Shown piece after piece: positions 25,913 to 36,509 of a stretch of DNA of 64,000 nucleotides. Origin of the DNA: Alteromonadaceae bacterium (GTDB taxonomy: Bacteria; Pseudomonadota; Gammaproteobacteria; Enterobacterales; Alteromonadaceae); the NCBI GenBank assembly GCA_027013165.1, contig JALUXV010000170.1, positions 1 to 64,000 on the forward strand, given 5' to 3'. The stretch's first letter is position 1, and every line of letters begins with the position of its first letter. The translations under genes and the position numbers were made by a program. The notes under the pieces are model-generated. The model saw nothing but the letters and a program-made list of their open reading frames with translations. It was not told the origin of the DNA and ran no database searches.

Positions 25913-27577
25913 ATGGAATCGCAACGTAGTTTTCTCATCATTGGCCTAGCGCTAGTGAGTTTCTTGCTTTGGCAACAATGGCAAAAGGATTATGGCCCTC
26001 AACCGGTACAACAAGTTGAGATGGAACAGCAAGCAGCCAATGTGCCTCAAGGTGTACCTTCATTTGAAGCAACAGCAACAAATGATGATGTCCCAGTAAG
26101 CGATGACGTACCGGGTGTTACAGTACCTAGCGAACCTGTAGCCACTAGCAGAATAATTGAAGTTATAACAGATACTTTTGATATCCGTATCGATTTACTC
26201 GGCGGTGACGTTGTTAGTACTGACCTATTAAAATACCCAGTAGAGCAAGGATCAGACGTTCCATTCAGTCTACTGCGCTCTGGTAGATCTTCATATATTG
26301 CGCAAAGTGGCCTTACTGGCGCTCAAGGGCCAGATGCGAGCCCAGAAGGTCGTCCTGTCTACCGCGCTGAAAAAACCTTCTATGAACTAACAGAGGACAC
26401 TTTAGTCGTTCCACTCGTTTGGATGAACGACCAAGGTCTCAAGGTGGTAAAAACCTTCACTTTCACTCGAGATGCCTACGATGTAAAAGTTGACTATAAA
26501 GTCACCAATAACACTAGTGCATCGGTTACCGTGCAACCATACGCACAATTGAAACAATCATTAAACGTTGAAGATGACAGCAACATGTTTATGCCGACCT
26601 ATCGCGGTGCGGCGTACTCTACTGCTGACGATCGTTATGTGAAATACACTTTTGACGATATCATTGATGAAAATCTAAAAGAAACGACGCCTGCCGGTTG
26701 GGCAGCGATGCTAGAACACTACTTTGTCGCTGCATGGATCCCACCGCAAGATGCGACAAACGTTATCTACTCAAGTAATAGCAACGGTCAATATGCATCT
26801 ATCGGTATTATTGCTCCATCAGCAACTATCGCAACAGGAGAAAGTGAATCACTCACCACTACGTTATATATGGGGCCTAAGAAGCAAGATAAGCTTGCTG
26901 AATTGGCAAGAGGACTTGACCTCACCGTGGATTATGGCTTCCTGTGGTGGATCTCTAAATATTTATTCGCGCTGCTTATGTTCTTACACAGCCTAGTAAA
27001 CAACTGGGGTGTGGCTATTATTCTTATCACTATTATTGTGAAAGGAGCCATGTACTGGCTAACCAAAAAGCAGTATGAGTCAATGGCTAAAATGCGTAAC
27101 TTAGCGCCTAAAATGCAACAGCTTAAAGACCGTTTTGGTGACGATAGACAAAAAATGTCTCAAGCCATGATGGAACTGTACAAGAAAGAAAAAGTTAACC
27201 CTATGGGCGGTTGCTTACCCTTGTTGCTTCAAATGCCTATTTTCCTAGCGCTTTACTGGGTTCTGATGGAAAGTGTAGAGCTTCGCCACGCCGACTTTGC
27301 GCTATGGATCACTGACCTCTCAGTTAAAGATCCATTCTTCGTACTTCCAGTATTAACTGGTGCAAGTATGTATCTGCTACAGAAGCTACAACCCACCACA
27401 GTGACAGACCCAATGCAGCAAAAAATCATGCAGTGGATGCCTGTAGCAATGAGTGTATTCTTCTTATGGTTCCCAGCGGGTCTGGTACTTTACTGGCTAG
27501 TGAGTAACGTGATTACCTTGGTACAAGCCAAAATGATATATGCTTCTATGGAGAAGCGGGGAATAAACACTAAATAA
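25913..27577 (+). CDS. yidC: Membrane protein insertase YidC
   Basis: MESQRSFLIIGLALVSFLLWQQWQKDYGP; GCLPLLLQMPIFLALYWVL. Start set to the Met after the ribosome-binding-site-like sequence. Confidence 0.98.
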   Translation: MESQRSFLIIGLALVSFLLWQQWQKDYGPQPVQQVEMEQQAANVPQGVPSFEATATNDDVPVSDDVPGVTVPSEPVATSRIIEVITDTFDIRIDLLGGDVVSTDLLKYPVEQGSDVPFSLLRSGRSSYIAQSGLTGAQGPDASPEGRPVYRAEKTFYELTEDTLVVPLVWMNDQGLKVVKTFTFTRDAYDVKVDYKVTNNTSASVTVQPYAQLKQSLNVEDDSNMFMPTYRGAAYSTADDRYVKYTFDDIIDENLKETTPAGWAAMLEHYFVAAWIPPQDATNVIYSSNSNGQYASIGIIAPSATIATGESESLTTTLYMGPKKQDKLAELARGLDLTVDYGFLWWISKYLFALLMFLHSLVNNWGVAIILITIIVKGAMYWLTKKQYESMAKMRNLAPKMQQLKDRFGDDRQKMSQAMMELYKKEKVNPMGGCLPLLLQMPIFLALYWVLMESVELRHADFALWITDLSVKDPFFVLPVLTGASMYLLQKLQPTTVTDPMQQKIMQWMPVAMSVFFLWFPAGLVLYWLVSNVITLVQAKMIYASMEKRGINTK

Positions 27578-27629
27578 GTTAATTAGCAGCCCGCCATTGC
27601 GGGCTGTGTTGTTTAAGAGGACAGAATAA

Positions 27630-28112
27630 ATGCCTTCATTTGATATCGTATCTGAAATTAATATGGAAGAAGTGCGTAACGCCACTGAAAACGCAAGCCG
27701 TGAGCTATCAACCCGTTTTGATTTTCGCGGAATAGAAGCGTCATTTGAATACAAAGACAAAACCGTACTAATGACTGCCGAAGCAGAGTTCCAACTACAG
27801 CAAATGGAAAGCATGTTTCGTGGTGCCTGTGCAAAACGGGGCGTTGACACTTCTTCGATGGACGTTAAACCCTATGACGCCCATGGAAGAACCTATCGCC
27901 AGAGCATAGGGTTCAAAGAAGGTATTGAGCAAGCTGTCGCCAAAAAAATCGTCAAGCTGATCAAAGACAACAAGATGAAGGTGCAAGCCTCAATTCAAGG
28001 TGACGAGCTTCGTGTCACAGGTAAAAAGCGCGATGACCTTCAACAAGTTATCGCCCTCGTTAAAGGTGCCGATTTAGGCCAGCCTTTCCAGTATAAGAAC
28101 TTCCGCGACTAA
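27630..28112 (+). CDS. yajQ: YajQ family cyclic-di-GMP/nucleotide-binding protein
   Basis: [40 protein letters not shown]. Confidence 0.95.
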   Translation: MPSFDIVSEINMEEVRNATENASRELSTRFDFRGIEASFEYKDKTVLMTAEAEFQLQQMESMFRGACAKRGVDTSSMDVKPYDAHGRTYRQSIGFKEGIEQAVAKKIVKLIKDNKMKVQASIQGDELRVTGKKRDDLQQVIALVKGADLGQPFQYKNFRD

Positions 28113-28120
28113 GACTTCTT

Positions 28121-29503
28121 ATGACCTTGTCTGCTACTGAAACTATTATCGCACAAGCCACGGCACCAGGCCGTGGCGGTGTTGGTATCATTCGTGTGTC
28201 TGGCCCCAACGTAAGCGAAATAGCAAAGTTACTTGTGCCAGTGCCCTTGTCCCCCCGCCTAGCCACTTATACCTCATTCGTAAATGGTGACAATGACACC
28301 ATAGACCAAGGTATAGCATTGTATTTCAAAGCGCCTCACTCGTTCACGGGAGAAGACGTATTAGAGCTACAAGGTCACGGAGGTCAAGTGGTCATGGACA
28401 TGCTTGTTGATGCGGTATTAGCAACGGGCAAGGCACGCATGGCTGCACCAGGCGAATTCAGTGAACAAGCGTTTTTGAATGACAAACTAGACCTTGCACA
28501 GGCCGAGGCAATTGCTGATTTGATAGACGCAAGCTCTAAGCAAGCCGCTAAAAGTGCATTGCGATCACTACAAGGTGAGTTCTCTACACAAATCCAAATG
28601 CTTTCTGAACAAATCATTCATTTGCGAATGTATGTAGAAGCTGCAATTGATTTTCCAGACGAAGAGATCGACTTTTTGTCTGATGGAAAAGTTGCCGGAG
28701 ATCTGGACGCCATCCTCGCCAAACTCGACGATGTAAAAGCACAAGCAAAGCAAGGATCTTTACTGCGCGAAGGCATGCAAGTGGTCATTGCAGGGAAGCC
28801 GAATGCTGGAAAATCGAGTTTACTCAATGCCCTAGCGGGTAAAGAGAGTGCCATAGTTACCGATATTGCGGGAACAACACGAGATGTACTGAAAGAGCAT
28901 ATTCACATTGATGGAATGCCCCTTCACATTATTGATACAGCGGGACTTCGAGACAGCCCAGATAAAGTAGAGCAAATTGGTATTGCCAGAGCCTGGCAAG
29001 CTATCAATGAAGCTGATCACGTTCTGTTTGTTACCGATTCCACCACAACACAAACCTCGGACCCTTATCATATTTGGCCTGAATTTATGGGACGCCTACC
29101 TGCGGGAATTCCAGTGTCGGTAGTCAAGAACAAGGCCGATCTGTCAGACATTACCGTGGGTCAACAAACCGTATCAACAGAGCACGGTGACGTGGTTGTT
29201 ATCAATTTATCTGCCAAAGAAAACCGTGGTGTGGATACGCTAAAATCTCATTTAGCCAATACCATGGGCTTCGACGCGACTACAGAAGGTCAGTTTACTG
29301 CACGACGTAGGCACCTAGACGCGCTAGACCAAGCACATCAACTAGTGATCACAGGTAAACAACAGCTAGACGATGCAATTGCAGGAGAGTTACTCGCTGA
29401 AGATTTGCGCTTGGCACACCAAGCCCTTTGCGAGATTACAGGGGAATTCACCTCAGACGATCTCCTTGGTAAGATATTCTCATCATTCTGTATTGGGAAA
29501 TAG
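28121..29503 (+). CDS. mnmE: tRNA uridine-5-carboxymethylaminomethyl(34) synthesis GTPase MnmE
   Basis: [37 protein letters not shown]-terminal IFSSFCIGK. Confidence 0.98.
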   Translation: MTLSATETIIAQATAPGRGGVGIIRVSGPNVSEIAKLLVPVPLSPRLATYTSFVNGDNDTIDQGIALYFKAPHSFTGEDVLELQGHGGQVVMDMLVDAVLATGKARMAAPGEFSEQAFLNDKLDLAQAEAIADLIDASSKQAAKSALRSLQGEFSTQIQMLSEQIIHLRMYVEAAIDFPDEEIDFLSDGKVAGDLDAILAKLDDVKAQAKQGSLLREGMQVVIAGKPNAGKSSLLNALAGKESAIVTDIAGTTRDVLKEHIHIDGMPLHIIDTAGLRDSPDKVEQIGIARAWQAINEADHVLFVTDSTTTQTSDPYHIWPEFMGRLPAGIPVSVVKNKADLSDITVGQQTVSTEHGDVVVINLSAKENRGVDTLKSHLANTMGFDATTEGQFTARRRHLDALDQAHQLVITGKQQLDDAIAGELLAEDLRLAHQALCEITGEFTSDDLLGKIFSSFCIGK

Positions 29504-29507
29504 CCAT

Positions 29508-29942
29508 ATGTCACATCACTATTCAATTATTGTCGGATCCATGCTTGGAGCATCTGAATATGTCGCAGAAGCCTTAGAGGCAGAGATCACCGCCAAAGGC
29601 GATACCTGTGAGTTACATTTCGATCCTAAATTGTCAGATATTAATAAAACATCAACATGGATAGTGTGCACGTCAACTCATGGCGCAGGCGAACTTCCTG
29701 ACAATATACAACCCTTTGCAAACGACTTGAAAAATACCGATCTCAGTGAAACTAAGAGCTATGTCATAGGGTTAGGTGACACTAGCTACGACACTTTCTG
29801 TCATGGTGCTCTGTCAATTGCATCTATACTCAAGGCGCAAGGGGCTACGCTGTTATCTGAACCACACTTAATAGATGTACTCACTCACCCTATTCCTGAA
29901 GAAAACGCTGTGGAGTGGTTTAACGAAACCATTGTTGCGTAA
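29508..29942 (+). CDS. mioC: Flavodoxin-like protein MioC
   Basis: SIIVGSMLGASEYVAEAL; VCTSTHGAGELPDNIQPF; position between mnmE and oriC. Confidence 0.93.
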   Translation: MSHHYSIIVGSMLGASEYVAEALEAEITAKGDTCELHFDPKLSDINKTSTWIVCTSTHGAGELPDNIQPFANDLKNTDLSETKSYVIGLGDTSYDTFCHGALSIASILKAQGATLLSEPHLIDVLTHPIPEENAVEWFNETIVA

Positions 29943-29947
29943 CAACA

Positions 29948-30616
29948 ATGTCCTCCGCCTATACCGATGCCGAACTCGCTGCACTTGCTTCACCGATTAG
30001 CAATTCCGCAAGAGTGCTTTACATGCTTGGTCTACGACCAACAGCAAATCGGGATACCGGCGCTACGGAACCGGTGCAGTACAAACCTCTGTTGGAACTT
30101 CTCAATGGCGATGGTAAATCAGAAACATTTTTGCGAGGAAGACAAATAAACAGCTTGATTAGGCATTTGGAAGACGCTGGCCTTATTAATGTTCCATCCA
30201 CCGTTGATTTATCTCATTCAATTAATGGAATGTCTTTAGTACTTCCCCTACTTCACGCGTCCTCAGACAATTTTTCATCTCTACACACGTCTCCCACCGC
30301 AATGCACACCCAATGGAAACCCAATGATCAATTGTTTACAGATCTAGCTGTGCTGGTGGGAATAATAGACAAAACCTACGACGAACACGATGTTGGAGAA
30401 TTTATTGCCTATTGGTTGGGGAAACCTCATCAACAATTCACCCAATATCAATGGACACAAAAGTTCGTTAATAACCTTAAACAAAAGCGTATAAACAGCG
30501 GTTACACTGCGACTACTCAAATTGGTACGCAAACCGTAAAAGTTGAAGCCGGATTAGAAGCGGACGATAATGCCAAAGCCCTTGTAGAAAAATACGCCAC
30601 GTTAAAGAAGACTTAG
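29948..30616 (+). CDS. DnaT-like replication/primosome protein
   Basis: C-terminal segment DVGEFIAYWLGKPHQQFTQYQWTQKFVNNLKQKR resembles the E. coli DnaT C-terminal FISYWQAEGK..HHVQWQQKLARSLQ pattern; adjacent to a DnaC-like gene. Confidence 0.7.
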   Translation: MSSAYTDAELAALASPISNSARVLYMLGLRPTANRDTGATEPVQYKPLLELLNGDGKSETFLRGRQINSLIRHLEDAGLINVPSTVDLSHSINGMSLVLPLLHASSDNFSSLHTSPTAMHTQWKPNDQLFTDLAVLVGIIDKTYDEHDVGEFIAYWLGKPHQQFTQYQWTQKFVNNLKQKRINSGYTATTQIGTQTVKVEAGLEADDNAKALVEKYATLKKT

Positions 30617-30620
30617 TACT

Positions 30621-31445
30621 ATGGATCGCATAACCGATAAAATTGCCAACTTGGCAAAAGCGCTGAATAAACCTTTAGTCACCGGTAATAACTACACCGA
30701 TTACAAAACACTCAGAGCCACCTACGAGGCGCAGGCAAACCAAGAGGTACAAGCACTACAACAACGTACTAAAAAAGCGCGTGTAGAGGCTATACACGGC
30801 CGTTCAGACCTAAACCCTAAATGGACGTTCGCAAATCTTATCGAAGACAGCGAAGACGTGATCGAAGCGGTATCAATCGCCCAATCTTTTATTGCCGCTC
30901 ATGACGATCCTGCATGGCGAGCAAGCGGCTCTCACATGATGATTTTTTATGGTGACTACGGTCGTGGTAAGTCTCACATTGCCGGCGCAATTGCACACCA
31001 ACTTATTGATCAATATGAAATATCAGTACTTTACCGCCAACTTTCTACGCTTCAAGAAATGCGTTACTTCTCATACGACTTTAATGCGCAAGACAACATA
31101 GGTCAGAAATTCCGAGAAGCAACGGAAGAATTACTCGATGTTGACCTTTTGATTCTAGATGAAGTCTGCGTTAACGAGACAGTCTTGAAAAAAAATGCGC
31201 AAAGTTGGTTAGGCAATGTGCTTCGCCAACGATTGGTAAACAAGAAAAACTGTATATTGATTACAAACCACAACTTAGTAGAACTAGAACGAGCCCTTGG
31301 ACGCTACTGTTTTGAATCAATCAAAGAATACGATACATACAAAGTAAAGTTCTCTGGACCGAGTCGCAGATCCAACTTATATCAAGATGAAAGCGATCAC
31401 ACAGCTTCACAACCGACTACTTATCAACCTAATCAAGTAAAATAA
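30621..31445 (+). CDS. DnaC-like AAA+ ATPase, putative replicative helicase loader
   Basis: Walker A GDYGRGKSHIAGAIAHQLI; Walker B DVDLLILDEVCVNE; FKFSGPSRRSNLYQ-type C-terminus (KVKFSGPSRRSNLYQ); DnaC/IstB-like layout. Confidence 0.85.
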   Translation: MDRITDKIANLAKALNKPLVTGNNYTDYKTLRATYEAQANQEVQALQQRTKKARVEAIHGRSDLNPKWTFANLIEDSEDVIEAVSIAQSFIAAHDDPAWRASGSHMMIFYGDYGRGKSHIAGAIAHQLIDQYEISVLYRQLSTLQEMRYFSYDFNAQDNIGQKFREATEELLDVDLLILDEVCVNETVLKKNAQSWLGNVLRQRLVNKKNCILITNHNLVELERALGRYCFESIKEYDTYKVKFSGPSRRSNLYQDESDHTASQPTTYQPNQVK

Positions 31446-31465
31446 TACAAATAAAATCGATTAAA

Positions 31466-31489
31466 GGCGCTGAACTGAGCGCCTTTTTT
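31466..31489 (+). terminator. Rho-independent terminator of dnaT/dnaC-like operon
   Basis: GGCGCT-GAACTG-AGCGCC-TTTTTT immediately before the GATC-dense origin. Confidence 0.85.
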
Positions 31490-31940
31490 GATCAAAACCA
31501 TTACAACAAATAGAGAACGTTAACCTAGATCGTTAGATCTATTTCGTCCGCTGTGGAAAGATCTCTTCCACAAAGAGATCCGTCTACAGTACAGGATTTT
31601 AAAGGAAAGTATAAAAATACAAATGATCTAACCTACACTTTATCCCCAACACGATCACAAGTTGATCAGTCCTGTGGATAGGATCATACAACCCTTTGTG
31701 TATAAGCTTTGGTTGTAAATTGAATAGAATTTTTAAATTTACCGCTTGTGGATAAATACCCTGCTTATACACAAGAAGATCTAGTGGTTATAGATCTGTG
31801 TTTCCCAATGTTATTGATCGCGTAAGATTATGATCTCAATTAGCTTTATTGAGTTACTAACAGATCATGGTGATCTTAATAAATATAAAAATAAACAGAT
31901 CTAAAGAAGATCTTAAGATCATTAAAACCCATCAACCACA
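31490..31940. other. oriC: Chromosomal replication origin oriC
   Basis: 18 GATC sites counted in about 430 bp; perfect DnaA boxes TGTGTATAA (31697-31705), TGTGGATAA (31747-31755), TTATACACA (31765-31773) plus near matches TTATCCCCA (31640-31648) and TGTGGATAG (from 31673); AT-rich GATCT-containing segment (about 31860-31925) next to mnmG, like the E. coli 13-mers. Confidence 0.92.
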
Positions 31941-32050
31941 CAATTGAAGAAAATTTAACCATTTTATTTAGCCTATAAGTCAGCTAAAATACGCGCCCTT
32001 TTTTCAGACACACTGAAAACATCCAACGTGAGTAAAGAGTGAGGTTAACC

Positions 32051-33952
32051 ATGTATTATCACCAAGCATTTGACGTCATCGTAGTAGGCGGTGGACATGC
32101 TGGTACTGAAGCGGCATTAGCAGCCGCTCGAATGGGTGCTAACACGTTACTATTAACACACAATATAGAAACCATTGGACAAATGTCTTGTAATCCTGCG
32201 ATAGGTGGGATCGGTAAAGGCCACTTGGTTAAAGAGATCGATGCGTTGGGTGGAGCAATGGCACTTGCCATAGATCAGGGTGGTATTCAGTTTAGAACTT
32301 TAAATTCAAGTAAAGGGCCAGCGGTCAGAGCGACTCGAGCGCAAGCAGACAGAACACTATACAGGCAGGCTATAAGAACAATAGTCGAACAACAAGAAAA
32401 CCTAACCTTGTTTCAACAAAGCGTAGATGATCTTATAGTTGAAAATAACCGTGCAGTTGGCGTTGTTACTCAGATGGGTCTGAAATTCAAAGCCAAAACT
32501 GTAGTATTAACCGTAGGTACTTTTCTAGGTGGAACTATCCATATCGGGCTTGAAAACTATCGCGGTGGCAGAGCGGGTGATCCCCCGTCTATTGCTTTGG
32601 CAGAGCGTCTACGTGCGTTACCATTCAGAGTAGACAGATTAAAAACCGGAACCCCTGCACGTTTAGATGCACGCACTTTAGATTTTAGTGTGATGCAGCC
32701 TCAGCCCGGAGATGATCCGGTTCCCGTATTTTCATTTATGGGTGATCGCACAATGCACCCAAAACAAATACCGTGTTACATCACGCATACCAATGAAAAT
32801 ACGCACGATATTATTCGTGGAGGGCTAGACAGATCGCCCATGTTTACCGGCGTAATTGAAGGTGTCGGGCCAAGATACTGTCCAAGTATTGAAGATAAAA
32901 TTACCCGTTTTGCAGATAAAAATTCTCATCAGATTTTTGTTGAACCTGAAGGGTTAAACAGCATTGAAGTGTATCCAAATGGTATTTCTACAAGTTTGCC
33001 GTTCGATGTGCAAATGGCATTCATTCGCTCTATCAAAGGTTTTGAAAATGCCCATGTGGTGCGCCCAGGCTACGCGATCGAATATGACTTTTTTGATCCA
33101 AGGGATCTAAAACAAACCCTTGAAACCAAATATATCGACGGCCTTTTCTTTGCAGGTCAAATCAACGGTACTACGGGTTACGAAGAAGCGGGAGCGCAAG
33201 GTCTAATCGCTGGTGCTAATGCAGCATTACAAGTGAAGGAGCAAGACCCTTTAACTTTACGTCGAGATCAGGCATACATGGGTGTACTTATCGATGACCT
33301 TGCAACCATGGGAACGAAAGAGCCCTACCGCATGTTTACCAGTCGTGCTGAATACCGATTATTATTGCGCGAAGACAATGCTGATAGTCGTTTAACCGGT
33401 ATTGGCCGCGAAATAGGATTAGTAGACGATGCCCGATGGCAAGCCTATAACACTAAGATGGAAGCGGTCGAGCAAGAGTTACAAAGGGTACGTGGTCAAT
33501 GGATCCACCCTGATCACGCAGCCACGCCCAAACTCAATACGTTTTTAAAAAATCCAGTGAGCCGCGAACACTCGCTAGAAGAGCTGATAAGACGCCCGGA
33601 AGTCTCTTACGATCAACTTATGCAAGTTGAATCATTAGGCCCAGGGTTGGAAGATCCTATTGCTGCTGAGCAAGTTGAAATTCAAATTAAGTACGCTGGA
33701 TATATTGCGCGTCAAATGGACGAAATTGCTAAAACCCAGCGTCATGAAAATACGCTATTACCTGTTGACCTAGATTTTAGTAAAATATCCGGTCTTTCTA
33801 ACGAAGTGGTCGCAAAGCTTACCGATGCTCGCCCTGAAACCATAGGCAAAGCTTCGCGTATCTCAGGGATAACCCCCGCAGCTATTTCGTTGTTACTGGT
33901 CTATTTGAAAAAACACGGCATGTTGAGAAAACAGGAACCATTGAGCGCGTGA
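32051..33952 (+). CDS. mnmG: tRNA uridine-5-carboxymethylaminomethyl(34) synthesis enzyme MnmG (GidA)
   Basis: [46 protein letters not shown]. Confidence 0.99.
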   Translation: MYYHQAFDVIVVGGGHAGTEAALAAARMGANTLLLTHNIETIGQMSCNPAIGGIGKGHLVKEIDALGGAMALAIDQGGIQFRTLNSSKGPAVRATRAQADRTLYRQAIRTIVEQQENLTLFQQSVDDLIVENNRAVGVVTQMGLKFKAKTVVLTVGTFLGGTIHIGLENYRGGRAGDPPSIALAERLRALPFRVDRLKTGTPARLDARTLDFSVMQPQPGDDPVPVFSFMGDRTMHPKQIPCYITHTNENTHDIIRGGLDRSPMFTGVIEGVGPRYCPSIEDKITRFADKNSHQIFVEPEGLNSIEVYPNGISTSLPFDVQMAFIRSIKGFENAHVVRPGYAIEYDFFDPRDLKQTLETKYIDGLFFAGQINGTTGYEEAGAQGLIAGANAALQVKEQDPLTLRRDQAYMGVLIDDLATMGTKEPYRMFTSRAEYRLLLREDNADSRLTGIGREIGLVDDARWQAYNTKMEAVEQELQRVRGQWIHPDHAATPKLNTFLKNPVSREHSLEELIRRPEVSYDQLMQVESLGPGLEDPIAAEQVEIQIKYAGYIARQMDEIAKTQRHENTLLPVDLDFSKISGLSNEVVAKLTDARPETIGKASRISGITPAAISLLLVYLKKHGMLRKQEPLSA

Positions 33953-34593
33953 GCAACGAAAATTTAGTGCAAGAATTATCAGTAATTCTTACCAAAGGTA
34001 TTGATGCACTTGGAGTGTCACTTAATGACACTCAGCAGGAGCAGTTGGTTGGATATGTGCTACTTATGCACAAATGGAACAAGGCGTATAATTTAACGTC
34101 TGTTCGCGATCCCAAAGAAATGATGGTGAAACACATTCTTGATTCGCTGGCCATCATTCCCCATGTAACGGGAACGAGAATTATCGATGTGGGAACTGGA
34201 CCTGGGTTACCGGGCATACCCTTGGCCATTGCTTTTCCTGAGAAAAATTTTACGCTTTTAGACAGCTTGGGTAAACGGGTTCGCTTTATGAAGCAATGTG
34301 CTCATGAACTAAAGCTGCCCAACGTAACTCCTATTCAAAGCCGCGTTGAAGCACATATCCCTGACCCTGTTTATGACATTGTATTAAGCAGAGCGTTTGC
34401 ATCTTTAAAAGATATGTTGCACTGGTGCCAGCATCTGGTAGATTCAGAAGGGCAGTTTCTGGCGCTGAAAGGGCAATACCCTGAAGATGAAATTGAAGAA
34501 GTAAGTAGTCACTACCATGTTAGTAGAACAGAAAACCTAACAGTGCCTAATCTTGTTGGCGAACGTCATCTGGTCTGGATTAAAAAACTATAA
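33949..34593 (+). CDS. rsmG: 16S rRNA (guanine527-N7)-methyltransferase
   Basis: [30 protein letters not shown]. Confidence 0.97.
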   Translation: MSNENLVQELSVILTKGIDALGVSLNDTQQEQLVGYVLLMHKWNKAYNLTSVRDPKEMMVKHILDSLAIIPHVTGTRIIDVGTGPGLPGIPLAIAFPEKNFTLLDSLGKRVRFMKQCAHELKLPNVTPIQSRVEAHIPDPVYDIVLSRAFASLKDMLHWCQHLVDSEGQFLALKGQYPEDEIEEVSSHYHVSRTENLTVPNLVGERHLVWIKKL

Positions 34594-34604
34594 CAGGATT
34601 CAAT

Positions 34605-35399
34605 GTGGCTAAGGTAATCGCAATAGCGAATCAAAAAGGCGGGGTTGGTAAAACAACCACGGCTGTTAATGTCGCGGCTTCTATGGCGGCAACGAAACGA
34701 AAAGTACTACTCATCGATCTCGATCCGCAAGGCAACGCCACCATGGGTAGCGGTGTCGATAAATACGAAGTCGATGCAACGGCATTTGAGCTTTTGATTG
34801 AAGAGAAGCCAATTGACGATGTTATCGTTAAAGATACTTCTGGAAAGTACGACCTCATCGCTGCAAATGGCGACGTTACCGCAGCGGAAATCAAGCTCAT
34901 GGAAATGTTTGCTCGTGAAGTAAGACTTCGCAATGCCCTTGCGCCTATTAAACACAAATACGATTTTATTTTTATCGACTGCCCGCCATCGCTGAACCAG
35001 TTAACAGTTAATGCCCTTGCTGCTGCCGATTCAGTAATGGTACCTATGCAATGTGAATATTATGCCCTTGAAGGACTAACTGCTTTAATGGACACCATCC
35101 AAAAACTGGCGTCTGTAGTTAATCCTGAATTGAAGATAGAAGGCGTATTGCGTACCATGTACGATCCTCGGAACAGACTTGCAAATGATGTTTCAGAGCA
35201 GCTTAAGCGACATTTCGGTGAGCAGGTATACCGCACGGTTATTCCTCGCAATGTAAGGTTGGCAGAAGCCCCGAGTTTTGGTGCACCGGCTATGTATTAC
35301 GACAAGTCCTCTACCGGCGCTAAAGCATATTTGGCCTTAGCTGGAGAAATACTGCGTCGCAGAGACAAAGCGGCCCCAGCCCCAGCAAAAGCCAGTTAA
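34605..35399 (+). CDS. parA: Chromosome partitioning ATPase ParA/Soj
   Basis: IAIANQKGGVGKTTTAVNVAASMA; IDLDPQGNATMGSG. Confidence 0.97.
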   Translation: MAKVIAIANQKGGVGKTTTAVNVAASMAATKRKVLLIDLDPQGNATMGSGVDKYEVDATAFELLIEEKPIDDVIVKDTSGKYDLIAANGDVTAAEIKLMEMFAREVRLRNALAPIKHKYDFIFIDCPPSLNQLTVNALAAADSVMVPMQCEYYALEGLTALMDTIQKLASVVNPELKIEGVLRTMYDPRNRLANDVSEQLKRHFGEQVYRTVIPRNVRLAEAPSFGAPAMYYDKSSTGAKAYLALAGEILRRRDKAAPAPAKAS

Positions 35400-35453
35400 T
35401 AGTAAAAAATAACGAACAATAGACACCTTTCGGTTAATGTCATCGAGGAAACT

Positions 35454-36332
35454 ATGTCACCAAAAAAAAGAGGGCTAGGTCGCGGATTAGATGCGCTACT
35501 TGCGACCAGTCAATCTTCCTCTCAACGAGAACGAGATGCCGTTGCTGATGAGATCACTAACAGTGAACTAAGCAAGCTACCCATCGAGCATTTAACGCCC
35601 GGTAAATATCAGCCAAGAAAAGACATGTCACCAGAGGCATTAGAAGAACTTGCGTCTTCTATTCGCGCACAAGGGGTTATCCAGCCTATTGTTGTGCGTG
35701 AAATTGAGCCTAACCGCTATGAAATTATTGCTGGTGAAAGACGTTGGCGCGCAGCACAGCTAGCACAGCTTGATGAAGTGCCTTGTCTAGTTAAAAACGT
35801 ACCCGATGAAGCTGCTGTTGCCATTGCATTAATTGAAAATATTCAGCGTGAAGACCTCAATGCTATGGAAGAAGCACAGGCGCTTGATAGATTAATGAAT
35901 GAGTTTGCTTTAACTCACGCGCAAGTTGCTGAGGCTGTGGGTAAATCCAGAACGACGGTCACTAATCTACTTCGCTTAAACAATCTGAACGAGGATGTAA
36001 AAATTCTTGTTGAGCACGGTGATATTGAAATGGGGCACGCACGTGCTTTGCTTGCGCTCGAAGGTATGGAGCAATCAACCGCAGCGCAAACTGTGTCTGG
36101 AAAAGGCCTCACCGTTAGAGATACCGAAAAGCTTGTTAAGAAGCTACTTGAACCAGAAAAGCCAAAAGCTGAGAAAAAAGTTGATCCCGATGTTGAAAGT
36201 TTAATGACACGACTTTCTGAAAATTTGGGGGCTCAAGTGGCAATAAATCACAATAATAAGGGCAAAGGAAAGTTGGTAATTAGCTTCAATGACCTTGAGC
36301 AACTCGACGGTATTATTAATAAAATACAATAG
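35454..36332 (+). CDS. parB: Chromosome partitioning protein ParB
   Basis: RGLGRGLDALL; QPIVVREIEPNRYEIIAGERRWRAAQLA; GKSRTTVTNLLRL helix-turn-helix. Confidence 0.97.
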   Translation: MSPKKRGLGRGLDALLATSQSSSQRERDAVADEITNSELSKLPIEHLTPGKYQPRKDMSPEALEELASSIRAQGVIQPIVVREIEPNRYEIIAGERRWRAAQLAQLDEVPCLVKNVPDEAAVAIALIENIQREDLNAMEEAQALDRLMNEFALTHAQVAEAVGKSRTTVTNLLRLNNLNEDVKILVEHGDIEMGHARALLALEGMEQSTAAQTVSGKGLTVRDTEKLVKKLLEPEKPKAEKKVDPDVESLMTRLSENLGAQVAINHNNKGKGKLVISFNDLEQLDGIINKIQ

Positions 36333-36509
36333 TTTATATAGATTTATTTAACTACTTACCACCGCCTCGTTCATATGCTTGTCGTTCAGTAGGCTGTCGA
36401 GGCGGATAGACAAGTTTCCAGTTATACACTTAGTAAATTTTCAAAATAACTTTCAAGATGCGTTGAATGGTTGAAAAATCTCGGTAAAACAGTATACTTC
36501 TGACGCTTT

